Part shown: positions 27,807-37,108 of the stretch, piece by piece
Numbering within the stretch: position 1 is the stretch's first letter
Layout: every line of letters starts with the position of its first letter
Assembly: GCA_042095835.1 (NCBI GenBank)
Contig: JBELML010000005.1
Location: forward strand, 1-64,000
Length of the DNA: 64,000 bases
Source of the DNA: DATFKA01 sp042095835
GTDB lineage: Bacteria; Bacteroidota; Bacteroidia; Chitinophagales; Saprospiraceae
Direction: 5' to 3'
Notes under the pieces: model-generated
What the model was told of the DNA's origin: nothing
The model's database searches: none
Seen by the model: the letters and a program-made list of their open reading frames with translations, nothing else
Translations under genes and position numbers: made by a program

Positions 27807-29138
27807 TTACTCTTCTTCCGAAGCATCTGTATCAAGGTCTAAACCGGATTGAATAGCCGAGACCGATCCAGTATCATCAGATTCAAGCGTTTCAGGTGTT
27901 GGTATTGTATCTTCCTTACTTATTTTTTCAGAACGTCTAAAGGAGAAGTGATTTGGTATTTTTGCCAGAAAGGGGATTCTGTTCTTTATCAAGTTTTCAT
28001 AGATCATTATAATGTCATAGGCTAAGACCAGCGCTAGTATTCCGACGCCAAAATCTAGCCTTAGTCGAAATTTGTAGAACAACAGGGCGATCAATAGAAA
28101 TAAGAGCATAAATTCTACAACCTGCAGCGCCCGAGTAATCCCATGAAAAACTTCATGGAATTTTTTATAAATCCAATGTATCAACAAAACATTGAAATAA
28201 CAAAAAATAATGGTTAACAATATATTGAGCCACAGCGGGATTTCTCTGACATAATTAGATCTAAGCACCATGCTGAGCACATTGGCATGGATAACTACAC
28301 CGTACATGTCAGGTATAGATTTGCCACTGTAATTCTTGTTCAGTGGCGTGTAGTGTCTATCGGTTAAAGGATTGGCCCAGATATCTTCCGCAGCATAACC
28401 TACGAGTACAATTTTATCCTTAACCACCATCCGGGCTTGCTCTAGGCTCAGGGAATCTGTCAATTGAGCTAATTCGTAGCGCGTAAAATCATCTTTGTTA
28501 CCGATATAGAATATTCGTTCAAATTCGTTGCCTCTTTGGATCAGTTTCTGATAAGCTTCTGGATTAAACTTCTCCATAACCGCTGAGGTGAATGCTGGAA
28601 AATAAGCACCCTCCACCTTCTCCCTTGGACTATAAATTCGAATCGTCTTGGAGGCATTCGCAGGAAAATTAACATACCCTAATTGAGCATGATTGGAGAA
28701 AAAAGTATCTACGCCAATTATTTTATCAAACTGTTGATTGCTTTCATCGATTTGATAAAGTTCACAAGCAAGGACCACATTGCCCGCCCGCTTGATACTT
28801 TCTTGCAAGAGCGTATCGATTTTCTGATCTCGCAGGTCTTGGAAAAAAAAGTCAAGTCCTATCACTTTCGCTTCGGCCTCTGCTAATCGATTGACTAATT
28901 TGGTCAATTTGGCTCGATCTGGTTGGCCGGAATTGACAATGATTACCTCTGTTTCCTGGTACTTGGGTTGCTCACTGAGGTAGGCATAGACAATGTCCGT
29001 AATCTCATAGTTTTTGACACCATTATTAAAGGGGTCGAGGTAATGCATATTCAGGCTTAGAGAATCCAAAAGCTGAATAAACAGAAAGATCAATACCGTG
29101 ATGATGATACTATGTGGCTGTAGCAACCGTTTTGTCAT
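27807..29138 (-). CDS. CHASE2-domain membrane sensor without output domain
   Basis: 443 residues. Transmembrane 1 is at about 10-29 (IIITVLIFLFIQLLDSL). A large periplasmic CHASE2 domain follows to about 295, with VIIVNSG, KVIGLDFFF, DKIVLVGYAAEDIWANPLTD and YGVVIHANVLSM. Three more membrane segments come next (LWLNILLTIIFCYFNVLLIH, VVEFMLLFLLIALLFYKF, VGILALVLAYDIIMIY), then a short acidic cytoplasmic tail. CHASE2 normally feeds a kinase, cyclase or Ser/Thr kinase; here there is none, so the signal must pass to a partner protein. It is the first gene of the five-gene run that ends with the WD40-caspase gene. Confidence 0.85.
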   Translation of the reverse strand: MTKRLLQPHSIIITVLIFLFIQLLDSLSLNMHYLDPFNNGVKNYEITDIVYAYLSEQPKYQETEVIIVNSGQPDRAKLTKLVNRLAEAEAKVIGLDFFFQDLRDQKIDTLLQESIKRAGNVVLACELYQIDESNQQFDKIIGVDTFFSNHAQLGYVNFPANASKTIRIYSPREKVEGAYFPAFTSAVMEKFNPEAYQKLIQRGNEFERIFYIGNKDDFTRYELAQLTDSLSLEQARMVVKDKIVLVGYAAEDIWANPLTDRHYTPLNKNYSGKSIPDMYGVVIHANVLSMVLRSNYVREIPLWLNILLTIIFCYFNVLLIHWIYKKFHEVFHGITRALQVVEFMLLFLLIALLFYKFRLRLDFGVGILALVLAYDIIMIYENLIKNRIPFLAKIPNHFSFRRSEKISKEDTIPTPETLESDDTGSVSAIQSGLDLDTDASEEE

Positions 29139-29240
29139 ACCAAATTTATGCTATCCGAATTGGAGAATTTTCTAGGGTAATTTTTAAATTTAAACAAAAT
29201 ATTGAAACCCTATTACTTTTGCGGGTATAAAACCAAATAC

Positions 29241-30602
29241 ATGTTTAAAAGAGTCTTTTTTGTTTTAGTTGCCATTTTGTTTGCAGGCCTACTTTATATT
29301 TATTTCACGCTTTATCCACAGTTTCCCGTTGCCAATGGATATGCAGCGAGAAAAATGTGTAGCTGCACCTTTATCGCAGATCGCAGTTCGGAAAGTATTC
29401 AAAAAGATGATTTAGGTTTTGGACCCTTGGGTATGACCAGTACCAAAATTGATCGGGAAAATAAATCAGTAACAACTACTTTGCTGGGCATGGTGCCACG
29501 TACGGCCGAATACCGCGAGGGCTTAGGTTGTGTATTGCTCAAGGGAGAAGACGAATATCAAGTTAAACTAGCTTTACAACGGCCCCAGTTGTCGGATACG
29601 CTGTCTTGGCCTCAAGGTACCAAGGTAGAGTCAAGCAAACAGTTGGCCAATGTAGATTATGCTCAATTGAATACGGCAATTGAAGCGGCTTTTGACCCCA
29701 GTAGAGCCATGGATTCTTTAAAAACCAGAGCGGTAGTAGTGGTGCATCAAGGGCAGATCATAGGCGAATCTTATGCCAATGGTTTTGATCAAGAGACCGA
29801 AATTTTGGGATGGTCAATGACCAAAAGTATCACCTCTACGATGGTAGGCGTTTTGGCTAAAGATGGGAAATTGAGCTTAGACGATACGCAGCTATTTCCA
29901 GAGTGGACAGATGATAGAGCTGAGATTAGTTTGAAAGATTTGCTACAAATGCAGTCAGGGCTTGAGTTTCTGGAGGTGTATGAATCGCTCTCAGATGCCA
30001 ACCAGATGTTATTTACCGAAGATGAAGTTGCGGCGATACCCAAAAATAAGCCCTTGATTCATGAGCCAGGCACGCATTGGTCTTATAGTAGTGGTACCAC
30101 CAACTTGATTTCTGATTATGTCCTACAAAAAATGGGTAACCAAGAGGCTTATTGGAGGCTCCCGTATGATCGGATTTTTCATAAAATCGGGATGACTAGT
30201 GCCATCATGGAAACAGATGAATCGGGACTTTATATTGGTTCTTCTTTCTGTTATGCTACACCTCGCGATTGGGCAAAATTTGGGCTGCTCTATCTAAATG
30301 AAGGGAATTGGTTTGGCGAACAAATCATCGATACCAGCTGGGTTGATTTTGTGCGAACACCAGTGGCAGACAGTAAGGGTATTTATGGCGGACAATTTTG
30401 GCTAAATGCCGATCATAGCGCCTATCCAGATGTGCTAGAGGACTTGTTTTCCTGCAATGGCTTTCAGGGACAATACGTGTTTATCATTCCCTCTAAAGAC
30501 TTAGTGGTGGTGCGCATGGGTTTGGCAGAAGCCCCACCATTTGATCCCAATGCTTTTTTGAAAGGAATTATTGAAAGTATTCAAGATCCAGTGGAGATGT
30601 AG
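29241..30602 (+). CDS. Beta-lactamase-like serine hydrolase (class C / penicillin-binding family)
   Basis: 453 residues from ATG 29241 (MFKRVFFVLVAILFAGLLYI, a membrane anchor or signal); the frame also opens from a TTG at 29202. Catalytic motifs are Ser192 in GWSMTKSI (SxxK) and Tyr282 in HWSYSSGTTN (YxS variant of YxN). The C-terminal motif appears degenerate. Such proteins are esterases, D-aminopeptidases or 6-aminohexanoate-dimer hydrolases more often than true beta-lactamases. A 90-residue Cys-containing domain precedes the hydrolase fold. A TACTTTTG box (29214-29221) fits TAnnTTTG. It is single, divergent from the CHASE2 operon. Confidence 0.85.
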   Translation: MFKRVFFVLVAILFAGLLYIYFTLYPQFPVANGYAARKMCSCTFIADRSSESIQKDDLGFGPLGMTSTKIDRENKSVTTTLLGMVPRTAEYREGLGCVLLKGEDEYQVKLALQRPQLSDTLSWPQGTKVESSKQLANVDYAQLNTAIEAAFDPSRAMDSLKTRAVVVVHQGQIIGESYANGFDQETEILGWSMTKSITSTMVGVLAKDGKLSLDDTQLFPEWTDDRAEISLKDLLQMQSGLEFLEVYESLSDANQMLFTEDEVAAIPKNKPLIHEPGTHWSYSSGTTNLISDYVLQKMGNQEAYWRLPYDRIFHKIGMTSAIMETDESGLYIGSSFCYATPRDWAKFGLLYLNEGNWFGEQIIDTSWVDFVRTPVADSKGIYGGQFWLNADHSAYPDVLEDLFSCNGFQGQYVFIIPSKDLVVVRMGLAEAPPFDPNAFLKGIIESIQDPVEM

Positions 30603-30605
30603 CGT

Positions 30606-31436
30606 TTAGTCTTGGGTAATGGGATTTCCGGGTGTACTTGCCCATTCCGTCCAGGAGCCATCGAAAAGGGCTTTGGGGCGGTCGGTGACTTGATCTGCTG
30701 CCAGCATAATGATACAAGCAGTGATGCCTGAGCCACAGGAAAATACCAAGGCTTGGTCATCGCTCACTTTGTCCTGGAAAATTTGTTGGAGTTCTTCTTC
30801 ACTTTTATATTGGCCATCTGCGACTACTTCCGTGAAAGGTAGACTTTTAGATCCAGGAATGTGACCGGAGTCCAAACCTGCTCTGGGTTCGGGGGCTGTG
30901 CCCTTGAAACGCCCTTCAGAGCGGGCATCCAGGACGATTTCAGATGCTTGCTCTACATTAGCTTGGATATCGGACATGCTTCGATACAGATGATCCTGGT
31001 AGTTGGCTGTAAAATTCCCCATCATAGCGGCGAAGGCCAGAATGGACTGGGTAGATTTATTTTCGTTTTTCCATTTAGGCAATCCACCATCTAGTACCTG
31101 TACTTGGTCGTGGCCCATTACTTTGAAAAGCCACCATGCTCTCGGCGCTGAATAAACGCCCTGCCGGTCGTACAAAATAATTGTATCATTTTGGTTAATG
31201 CCTAATGCTTGTACTGCATTTTGGAAATCAGCTGGACTCGGAACGGTATTCGGCAGTGGGCTATTTTGGTCCTTAAAGCTGCCTTTCAGGTCAAATATTC
31301 GAGTACCAGGAATGAAGGTTTCGTTTTCTTCTATTAAAGCATCTTGATCATCCTTCAAACCGACTACGGCTAAGACGACGATAGTAGGTTCATCAAGATG
31401 TTCGGCTAACCAGTCGGTTGATACTAATGATTTCAT
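30606..31436 (-). CDS. Two-domain rhodanese-type sulfurtransferase
   Basis: 276 residues, cytosolic. It has an N-terminal inactive and a C-terminal active rhodanese domain; the persulfide-forming Cys234 sits in VFSCGSGITACI. The CGSG(I/V)TA loop is the form found in 3-mercaptopyruvate sulfurtransferases (SseA/MPST) more than in thiosulfate enzymes. Other family marks are WLAEHL, IILYDRQGVYSAPRAWW and GHIPGSKSLPF. It ends four bases from the hydrolase stop on the other strand and follows the SGNH hydrolase gene by 62 bases. Confidence 0.9.
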   Translation of the reverse strand: MKSLVSTDWLAEHLDEPTIVVLAVVGLKDDQDALIEENETFIPGTRIFDLKGSFKDQNSPLPNTVPSPADFQNAVQALGINQNDTIILYDRQGVYSAPRAWWLFKVMGHDQVQVLDGGLPKWKNENKSTQSILAFAAMMGNFTANYQDHLYRSMSDIQANVEQASEIVLDARSEGRFKGTAPEPRAGLDSGHIPGSKSLPFTEVVADGQYKSEEELQQIFQDKVSDDQALVFSCGSGITACIIMLAADQVTDRPKALFDGSWTEWASTPGNPITQD

Positions 31437-31498
31437 GATTTGAGAGCTTATTCAAGAGTGAAAAACTTAAGGGTTTTGTGGTTTTACCATCAAGTACA

Positions 31499-32179
31499 TT
31501 ATTTCAGAACTTCTGCTAGCGTTTTTTCAAAAAGCTTAGCCATGACCTCATAACCAAGTAGGGTAGGGTGGACCCCATCATTGGCATATTTCTTGGGCAT
31601 TCCATTTTTTTCATCTTTTAGATAGGTGAAATAGTCCAAGTAGGTATGTCCTTTTTCTGTACAATAAGACTGTAACAGCTGATTCAGGGCAACAATTTTA
31701 GGAGCTGGCTCTAAACCTTGGCGCCAGGGATAATCATAGGCTGGTAATACCGAAGCAATAATAACTTGAATGCCATTGGCATGAGCAACTTCGGCCATTG
31801 AAAAAATATTATCCGCAATCATTTTAACCGTAGAAGGGCCGGTATTTCCTGCAATATCGTTGGTGCCCGCTAGAATATGTACAACTGCTGGATGCAGATC
31901 AATGACATCTTGCCGAAACCTCAGCAACATTTGAGGTGTAGTCTGGCCACTTATTCCTCGATTTACATAAGGTTTGCCTGCAAAAAAGTCGGGCTGACTT
32001 CTTGACCAGCCTTCCGTGATGGAATTGCCCATAAATACCACCCTTTTTTGACCTTCTTCTAGTGCTTCCAAAGTAGAATTAGCTTCTTGAAACTTTTTCA
32101 AATTGGGCCAATCCTGAGCAGTGAGGTAGGATAGGCTAAAGGAGACAAATAAAATGCCTAGTGTTAATTTGCGCACCAT
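31499..32179 (-). CDS. Exported SGNH/GDSL hydrolase
   Basis: 226 residues with signal peptide MVRKLTLGILFVSFSLSYLTAQ. The four SGNH blocks are seen: block I VVFMGNSITEGW (Ser nucleophile), block II GISGQTTPQM (Gly), block III LAGTNDIAGN (Asn) and block V NDGVHPTLLGY (Asp and His). The family removes acyl or acetyl groups from lipids or sugars; substrate is not evident. The gene follows ilvN by 47 bases on the same strand and may be read through from the ilv operon. Confidence 0.9.
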   Translation of the reverse strand: MVRKLTLGILFVSFSLSYLTAQDWPNLKKFQEANSTLEALEEGQKRVVFMGNSITEGWSRSQPDFFAGKPYVNRGISGQTTPQMLLRFRQDVIDLHPAVVHILAGTNDIAGNTGPSTVKMIADNIFSMAEVAHANGIQVIIASVLPAYDYPWRQGLEPAPKIVALNQLLQSYCTEKGHTYLDYFTYLKDEKNGMPKKYANDGVHPTLLGYEVMAKLFEKTLAEVLK

Positions 32180-32226
32180 TTTGTTGGTTTTTTCTCAAAA
32201 TAACCAATCCATTTAAAGAATACAAA

Positions 32227-32751
32227 TCACTTCAGCGATTGCAAATATTTGTTAAGCCTTTCCATTGGTTTGGTTATGGCTACACGGCCTGAGCGAACAA
32301 ACTCATAGATGCCAATTTCTTTGAGCTCATCGAGGAGCGCCTCCGTTTCTCTTTCGTGTCCTGTCTTTTCGATCACAATGTATTCTGGCTCTATTTCTAA
32401 TACCCGAGCATTATGCTTCCTGATCAGGGTCTCCACTTTGGTATTGTGGGAGAATACCTTGGTGGGTACTTTGTATAGAGCGACTTCTTGGTAGACGATT
32501 TCATCTTTCTCATAATAGAAAGCCTTCACTATATCAATTTGTTTCTCCAATTGAGCCACCAGTTTCTTGACCATCTCTTCGCTGGTATTCACTACAATGG
32601 TGAAGCGATAAATATCTTGCATAGAAGATTGGGAGGTCGTTAAACTCACAATATTGATATGGCGACGTGTAAAGATGGCAACCACCCTTGAGAGTAGACC
32701 CGTCTCGTCTTCTGAAAATACGGTAATCGTATATTCTTGCTGCTTTTGCAT
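32227..32751 (-). CDS. ilvN: Acetolactate synthase small (regulatory) subunit
   Basis: 174 residues. An N-terminal ACT domain (YTITVFSEDETGLLSRVVAI, RRHINIVSLTTSQSS) would bind valine for feedback control, and a C-terminal ferredoxin-like domain activates the large subunit. Third gene of ilvD-ilvB-ilvN, 21 bases after ilvB. Confidence 0.93.
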   Translation of the reverse strand: MQKQQEYTITVFSEDETGLLSRVVAIFTRRHINIVSLTTSQSSMQDIYRFTIVVNTSEEMVKKLVAQLEKQIDIVKAFYYEKDEIVYQEVALYKVPTKVFSHNTKVETLIRKHNARVLEIEPEYIVIEKTGHERETEALLDELKEIGIYEFVRSGRVAITKPMERLNKYLQSLK

Positions 32752-32772
32752 AGTTTTTGTTTAGCGTTGGTC

Positions 32773-34521
32773 TTAAAGTTCGTCAGGAGATAAAACGATT
32801 TCACTTACGGCTTTTCCAGAAGGTACCATTGGGAAAATATTGTCTTCCTTTTCAACTTTCACATGAAGGAGGAATGGCCCATCGTGAGCGAGCATCTCGG
32901 CAATAGCGTCATCCAGTTCTTTAGGGTCGCTCACTTGGCGCCCAGGTACTCCAAAGCCCTCTGCAATCTTCAAGAAATCTGGATTTTGTAGTTCTACTGA
33001 AGAATATCTTTTATCAAAGAATAGTTGTTGCCATTGGCGTACCATGCCCAGATAGTTATTATCCAAAAGGACAATTTTAACACCTACATTCCACTGTGCG
33101 CATAGCCCTAATTCCTGGATGGTCATTTGGAAGCCACCGTCACCAATAAATGCCACTACCTCTTTGTCGGGACGAGCATATTTAGCTCCGAATGCTGCGG
33201 GTAAACCATAACCCATGGTGCCTGCTCCTCCTGAGGACACCCATTGGTTGGTGTCTTTATACTCATAATAGCGAGCGGCATACATTTGATGTTGACCTAC
33301 ATCCGTAGCAACGATAGCTTGGCCATTGGTTTGGTCAGAGACTTTGCGTACCGCCATACCCATACGGATGGCTCCATTGGCAGATGCTTCTAAATCTTTA
33401 TCGATTACTTTGGCTTTTTCGATCTTTTCGCATGCTGCAAATTCTGCTAGCCATTCGGGATAAGATTTTTTATCTACTAAAGGGAGTAGTGCTTCTAAAG
33501 CCAGTTTAGCATCAGAAAGCAATGGCACATGCGCGTGTACATTTTTATTGATTTCTGAAGGATCAATTTCGATATGAATGACCTTAGCTTGCTTTACATA
33601 TTTATCTAGGCGGCCCGTCACCCGATCATCAAAGCGCATTCCTATGGCGATTAAAACATCGCATTCATTTTGCTTGATATTGGGACCATAGTTGCCGTGC
33701 ATGCCAAGCATTCCGGTAAACAATGGATGATCAGAGGACATGGAAGAAAGACCATGTATGGTAGCTCCAACAGGTATCCCCGTTTTCTCAACAAAATCTA
33801 GGAATACCTCTTGAGCATGGGAGATTTGGATACCGTGGCCAGCTAAGATATACGGTTTCTTGGCTTCGTTGATCAGTTTGGCAGCTTGACGTAAATGGTC
33901 TTCTTTGGGCTTCGGAAGTGGATGATAAGACCTAATGAAAGAGATTTTCTCATACTGGAAATCGAAAGATTCGATTTGTGCATTTTTAGTAATATCGATC
34001 ACTACAGGCCCTGGTCTCCCGCTATTGGCGATATAAAAGGCTTTTGCAAAAACCTCGGGAATTTCCTCGGCTTTCGTAATCTGGTAATTCCATTTAGAGA
34101 CGGGCATAGTACAGCCCACAACATCAGTCTCTTGAAAGGCGTCTGATCCAAGCAGATGCGCAAAAACTTGACCTGTGATACACACCAAGGGCGTTGAATC
34201 AAGCATAGCATCGCCCATGCCAGTGACCAAATTCATGGCACCAGGTCCAGAAGTGGCCATACATACTCCGGTACGTCGCGTGACTCGCGCATAGCCTTCA
34301 GCAGCGTGAATGGCACCCTGTTCATGTCGTGGAAGGACATGCTGAAGTTGGTCTTGGTAATGATATAAGGCATCGTAAACCGGCATGATTGCTCCACCAG
34401 GATAGCCAAAGATGGTATCTACATCCTCTGCAATGAGGCAACGCAACACTGCTTCGGCCCCACTAATCGTTTCTACTTTTTTGGGCCTTTCAGGTGCGGC
34501 CACTGTTTGCTTTGTCTCCAT
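32773..34521 (-). CDS. ilvB: Acetolactate synthase large subunit
   Basis: 582 residues. It uses thiamine diphosphate to condense two pyruvates, or pyruvate with 2-oxobutyrate, the first common step to Val, Leu and Ile. Visible are GYPGGAIMPVYDAL with the catalytic Glu in LPRHEQGAIHAAEGYAR, the FAD-binding middle domain and the ThDP motif GDGGFQMTIQELGLC ending in NNYLGM. The trailing KVEKEDNIFPMVPSGK is typical of anabolic enzymes. It lies 61 bases after ilvD and 21 before ilvN, so subunit stoichiometry is set within one operon. Confidence 0.96.
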   Translation of the reverse strand: METKQTVAAPERPKKVETISGAEAVLRCLIAEDVDTIFGYPGGAIMPVYDALYHYQDQLQHVLPRHEQGAIHAAEGYARVTRRTGVCMATSGPGAMNLVTGMGDAMLDSTPLVCITGQVFAHLLGSDAFQETDVVGCTMPVSKWNYQITKAEEIPEVFAKAFYIANSGRPGPVVIDITKNAQIESFDFQYEKISFIRSYHPLPKPKEDHLRQAAKLINEAKKPYILAGHGIQISHAQEVFLDFVEKTGIPVGATIHGLSSMSSDHPLFTGMLGMHGNYGPNIKQNECDVLIAIGMRFDDRVTGRLDKYVKQAKVIHIEIDPSEINKNVHAHVPLLSDAKLALEALLPLVDKKSYPEWLAEFAACEKIEKAKVIDKDLEASANGAIRMGMAVRKVSDQTNGQAIVATDVGQHQMYAARYYEYKDTNQWVSSGGAGTMGYGLPAAFGAKYARPDKEVVAFIGDGGFQMTIQELGLCAQWNVGVKIVLLDNNYLGMVRQWQQLFFDKRYSSVELQNPDFLKIAEGFGVPGRQVSDPKELDDAIAEMLAHDGPFLLHVKVEKEDNIFPMVPSGKAVSEIVLSPDEL

Positions 34522-34582
34522 TCTGCTGAGAATTAATAATCCGGAGCTTTGCCTCCAAATTTTTTATAATAATTAGTTTTTT

Positions 34583-36262
34583 CTAAACTTCATCTGTTAC
34601 ACAACCCAAACTAGCGGAGGCTACATTCTTGGCATATTTTCTTAAAAGTCCTGTACTGGCTTTTAATGGAGGTGCAACCCATTGGCCTTTCCGTTTGGCA
34701 ATTTCTGCCTCAGAAAGATCTACTTCGAGTACATTTTTTTCTGCATCGATGGTGATGATGTCTCCATCTTGCAAAAGGCCAATCAAGCCTCCTACTTGAG
34801 CTTCTGGAGTGATATGTCCTACCACAAAACCATGTGTTCCTCCACTAAACCTACCGTCGGTAATGAGGGCGACTTTTTTTCCTAAGCCTTCTCCCATAAT
34901 AGCTGAGGTAGGTTTGAGCATTTCCGGCATGCCAGGGCCGCCTTTCGGGCCACAATAGCGAATGACGATGACGTCTCCTTCCTGGATTTGCTTGCCAATG
35001 ATAGCGGCGTTAGCTTCCGGCTCAGAATCAAAAACTTTAGCTTTTCCTTGGAAGTGCAGTCCTTCTTTTCCAGTGATTTTAGCTACCGATCCTTCGGTTG
35101 CCAAATTACCATAAAGAATTTGTAAGTGGCCTGATTCCTTAATAGGCTCAGCTAGAGGTTTAATAATCTCTTGTCCTTCTTTAAGGTCCGGTACCTCGGC
35201 AAGGTTTTCTGCCAGGGTTTTACCGGTTACTGTTAGGCAAGTACCATCGAGCATCCCTTCTGCTAGTAAATATTTCATAACAGCAGGTACACCACCAATA
35301 TTAAATAAATCCTCCATTACGTATTTACCGCTAGGTTTCAAATCCGCTATAAAAGGCGTTTTATCACTTAGGCGTTGAAAATCATCTATACCAATGTCTA
35401 CTCCTACGGAGCGAGCCATTGCGATGATGTGTAAAACCGCATTGGTAGAACCTCCCAAAGCAATAATCGTAGTCATTGCATTTTCGAAGGCCGCCTTGGT
35501 CATGATATCTCTGGGCTTGATATCTTTTTCTAGTAGTGCTCGCATGGCCTTACCAATGCGTAGACACTCCTCTTCCTTATCTTTTGAATTGGCAGGTATA
35601 GAAGAATTATTAGGGAGACTCATACCCATCGCCTCAATCGCACTAGCCATTGTATTAGCGGTGTACATCCCTCCACAGGCACCTGGACCAGGGCAAGCAT
35701 TTTTGATAACTGCCTTGAACTCTTGCTCATCAATGGTTCCGGCATTTTTCTCTCCTAGGGCCTCGAAAGCCGAGACAATATCTAAAACCTTGTCGGCATG
35801 ACATCCTGGACTGATGGTACCACCATAAACAAGGATAGCGGGTCGGTTCAGACGACCTAGAGCGATCATAGCACCAGGCATATTTTTATCACAGCCTACT
35901 ACTGCCACTACTGCATCGTACCATTGAGCAGATGCTACGGTCTCAATGGAATCTGCAATAATATCTCTTGAGGGAAGCGAAAAACGCATACCACTTGTAC
36001 CCATTGACATACCATCACTTACCCCAATTGTATGAAAAATAAGGCCGATTAAATCTTCCTTGTTAATACCTTCTTTAACTTGAGCAGCCAAGCCATTAAG
36101 GTGCATATTACAGGTGTTGCCTTCCCAGCCGGTACTGACAATTCCCACTTGGGCTTTGTGCATGTCTTCGTCTGTCAAACCAATGCCATATAGCATGGCC
36201 TGGGCAGCTGGTTGGGTTACATCTTGAGTGAGAGTACGGCTATATTTATTCAATTCGCTCAC
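34583..36262 (-). CDS. ilvD: Dihydroxy-acid dehydratase
   Basis: 559 residues. Iron-sulfur enzyme converting 2,3-dihydroxy-3-methylvalerate or -isovalerate to the 2-oxo acid in Ile/Val synthesis. Cluster cysteines are in VVGCDKNMPGAM and NACPGPGACGGMYTANTM. Other signatures are GWEGNTCNMHLNGLA, GGSTNAVLHI and GRFSGGTHGFVVGHI. First gene of ilvDBN. No ilvC or leu gene is in the window. I see no leader peptide or attenuator in the 370 bases before it. Confidence 0.96.
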   Translation of the reverse strand: MSELNKYSRTLTQDVTQPAAQAMLYGIGLTDEDMHKAQVGIVSTGWEGNTCNMHLNGLAAQVKEGINKEDLIGLIFHTIGVSDGMSMGTSGMRFSLPSRDIIADSIETVASAQWYDAVVAVVGCDKNMPGAMIALGRLNRPAILVYGGTISPGCHADKVLDIVSAFEALGEKNAGTIDEQEFKAVIKNACPGPGACGGMYTANTMASAIEAMGMSLPNNSSIPANSKDKEEECLRIGKAMRALLEKDIKPRDIMTKAAFENAMTTIIALGGSTNAVLHIIAMARSVGVDIGIDDFQRLSDKTPFIADLKPSGKYVMEDLFNIGGVPAVMKYLLAEGMLDGTCLTVTGKTLAENLAEVPDLKEGQEIIKPLAEPIKESGHLQILYGNLATEGSVAKITGKEGLHFQGKAKVFDSEPEANAAIIGKQIQEGDVIVIRYCGPKGGPGMPEMLKPTSAIMGEGLGKKVALITDGRFSGGTHGFVVGHITPEAQVGGLIGLLQDGDIITIDAEKNVLEVDLSEAEIAKRKGQWVAPPLKASTGLLRKYAKNVASASLGCVTDEV

Positions 36263-36634
36263 GCGTATTTGCTTTTGTTATTTATGTTGTTTTACGACAA
36301 GTTTAAAGGTAATCGGGCAACCCGTTTAAAGCGAATCAATTTAAGTACAGTGTTACGACTCGCTGAAGGATCGAAAAAATCTGTAATATTCTGAAAGTGA
36401 GTTATTTAGGGCTGTACTAATTACGAGTGGTAGCGGGATTGGAGATGGATTAACCAAAGGTTTAAGTAGCGCCTTAATGGTAGGCTAATCTACTGTCGAT
36501 AAGTATTTTTGTTAGCACCTCTAGTTTTTCCTTAAAAGAATCTTGCGGAATTGAAAAGGCTTATGTAATATTGGTTAAGTAGGTGCTTATAGTTAATTGT
36601 GAACATCTACTTATAGTAATAAAGGAGCATATAA
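36263..36634. other. Gene-free divergent region between ilvD and a GNAT gene
   Basis: 372 bases holding the promoters of two divergent genes. No convincing TTG-N19/20-TAnnTTTG promoter, riboswitch, leader peptide with Ile/Val/Leu codon runs or RNA gene was found by eye. Confidence 0.5.
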
Positions 36635-37105
36635 ATGGAGCAGCAGATAACAATTGTAGATTATAAACCTGAATATCAGCAGGCCTTTCGTGCCATTAAT
36701 GTACAATGGATTAGCCATTATTTTGATATGGAAGAAGGTGATTATAAAGCACTTGACCATCCTCAGGAGTATATCCTTGACCCAGGTGGGCATATTTTGG
36801 TGGCGGTAGAAGCGGGTAAGCCAATAGGTGTCTGTGCCCTTCTGAAAATGGAGGACCCCGAATATGATTTTGAACTGGTGAAAATGGGAGTAGCCCCAGA
36901 GGCGCGCGGTAAAGGTGTAGGCTGGATGTTGGGGCAGGCAGCTATCGAGAAAGCCAGGGAGCTGAGCGATAAAAAATTATACATTGAAAGTAATCGGGTG
37001 CTCGCTCCAGCAATTCGCCTCTATCAAAAATTAGGCTTTAAAGAGATTTTTGGGAGACCCTCGCCCTATGCACGTTGTGATATTCAGATGGAGTTGGAAC
37101 TATAG
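36635..37105 (+). CDS. GNAT-family N-acetyltransferase
   Basis: 156 residues, cytosolic. Motif A, with the acetyl-CoA pyrophosphate loop, is VKMGVAPEARGKGVGWMLG; motif B contains LYIESNRVLAPAIRLYQKLG. AGGAG lies about 8 bases before the ATG. The substrate cannot be told from sequence; the PSPYARCDIQMELEL end is typical of small-molecule or amino-acid acetyltransferases. It ends three bases from the stop of the next gene on the other strand. Confidence 0.9.
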   Translation: MEQQITIVDYKPEYQQAFRAINVQWISHYFDMEEGDYKALDHPQEYILDPGGHILVAVEAGKPIGVCALLKMEDPEYDFELVKMGVAPEARGKGVGWMLGQAAIEKARELSDKKLYIESNRVLAPAIRLYQKLGFKEIFGRPSPYARCDIQMELEL

Positions 37106-37108
37106 AGG

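Noticed and set aside
29241..30602. True beta-lactamase linked to the BlaI/BlaR1 pair
   Set aside because: It is about 11 kb away, has a YSS variant of the YxN motif and an unusual N-terminal domain, so it is called only as a family hydrolase.
36263..36634. T-box, attenuator or leader peptide before ilvD
   Set aside because: No branched-chain codon run, no competing hairpins and no specifier-like element could be found by eye.
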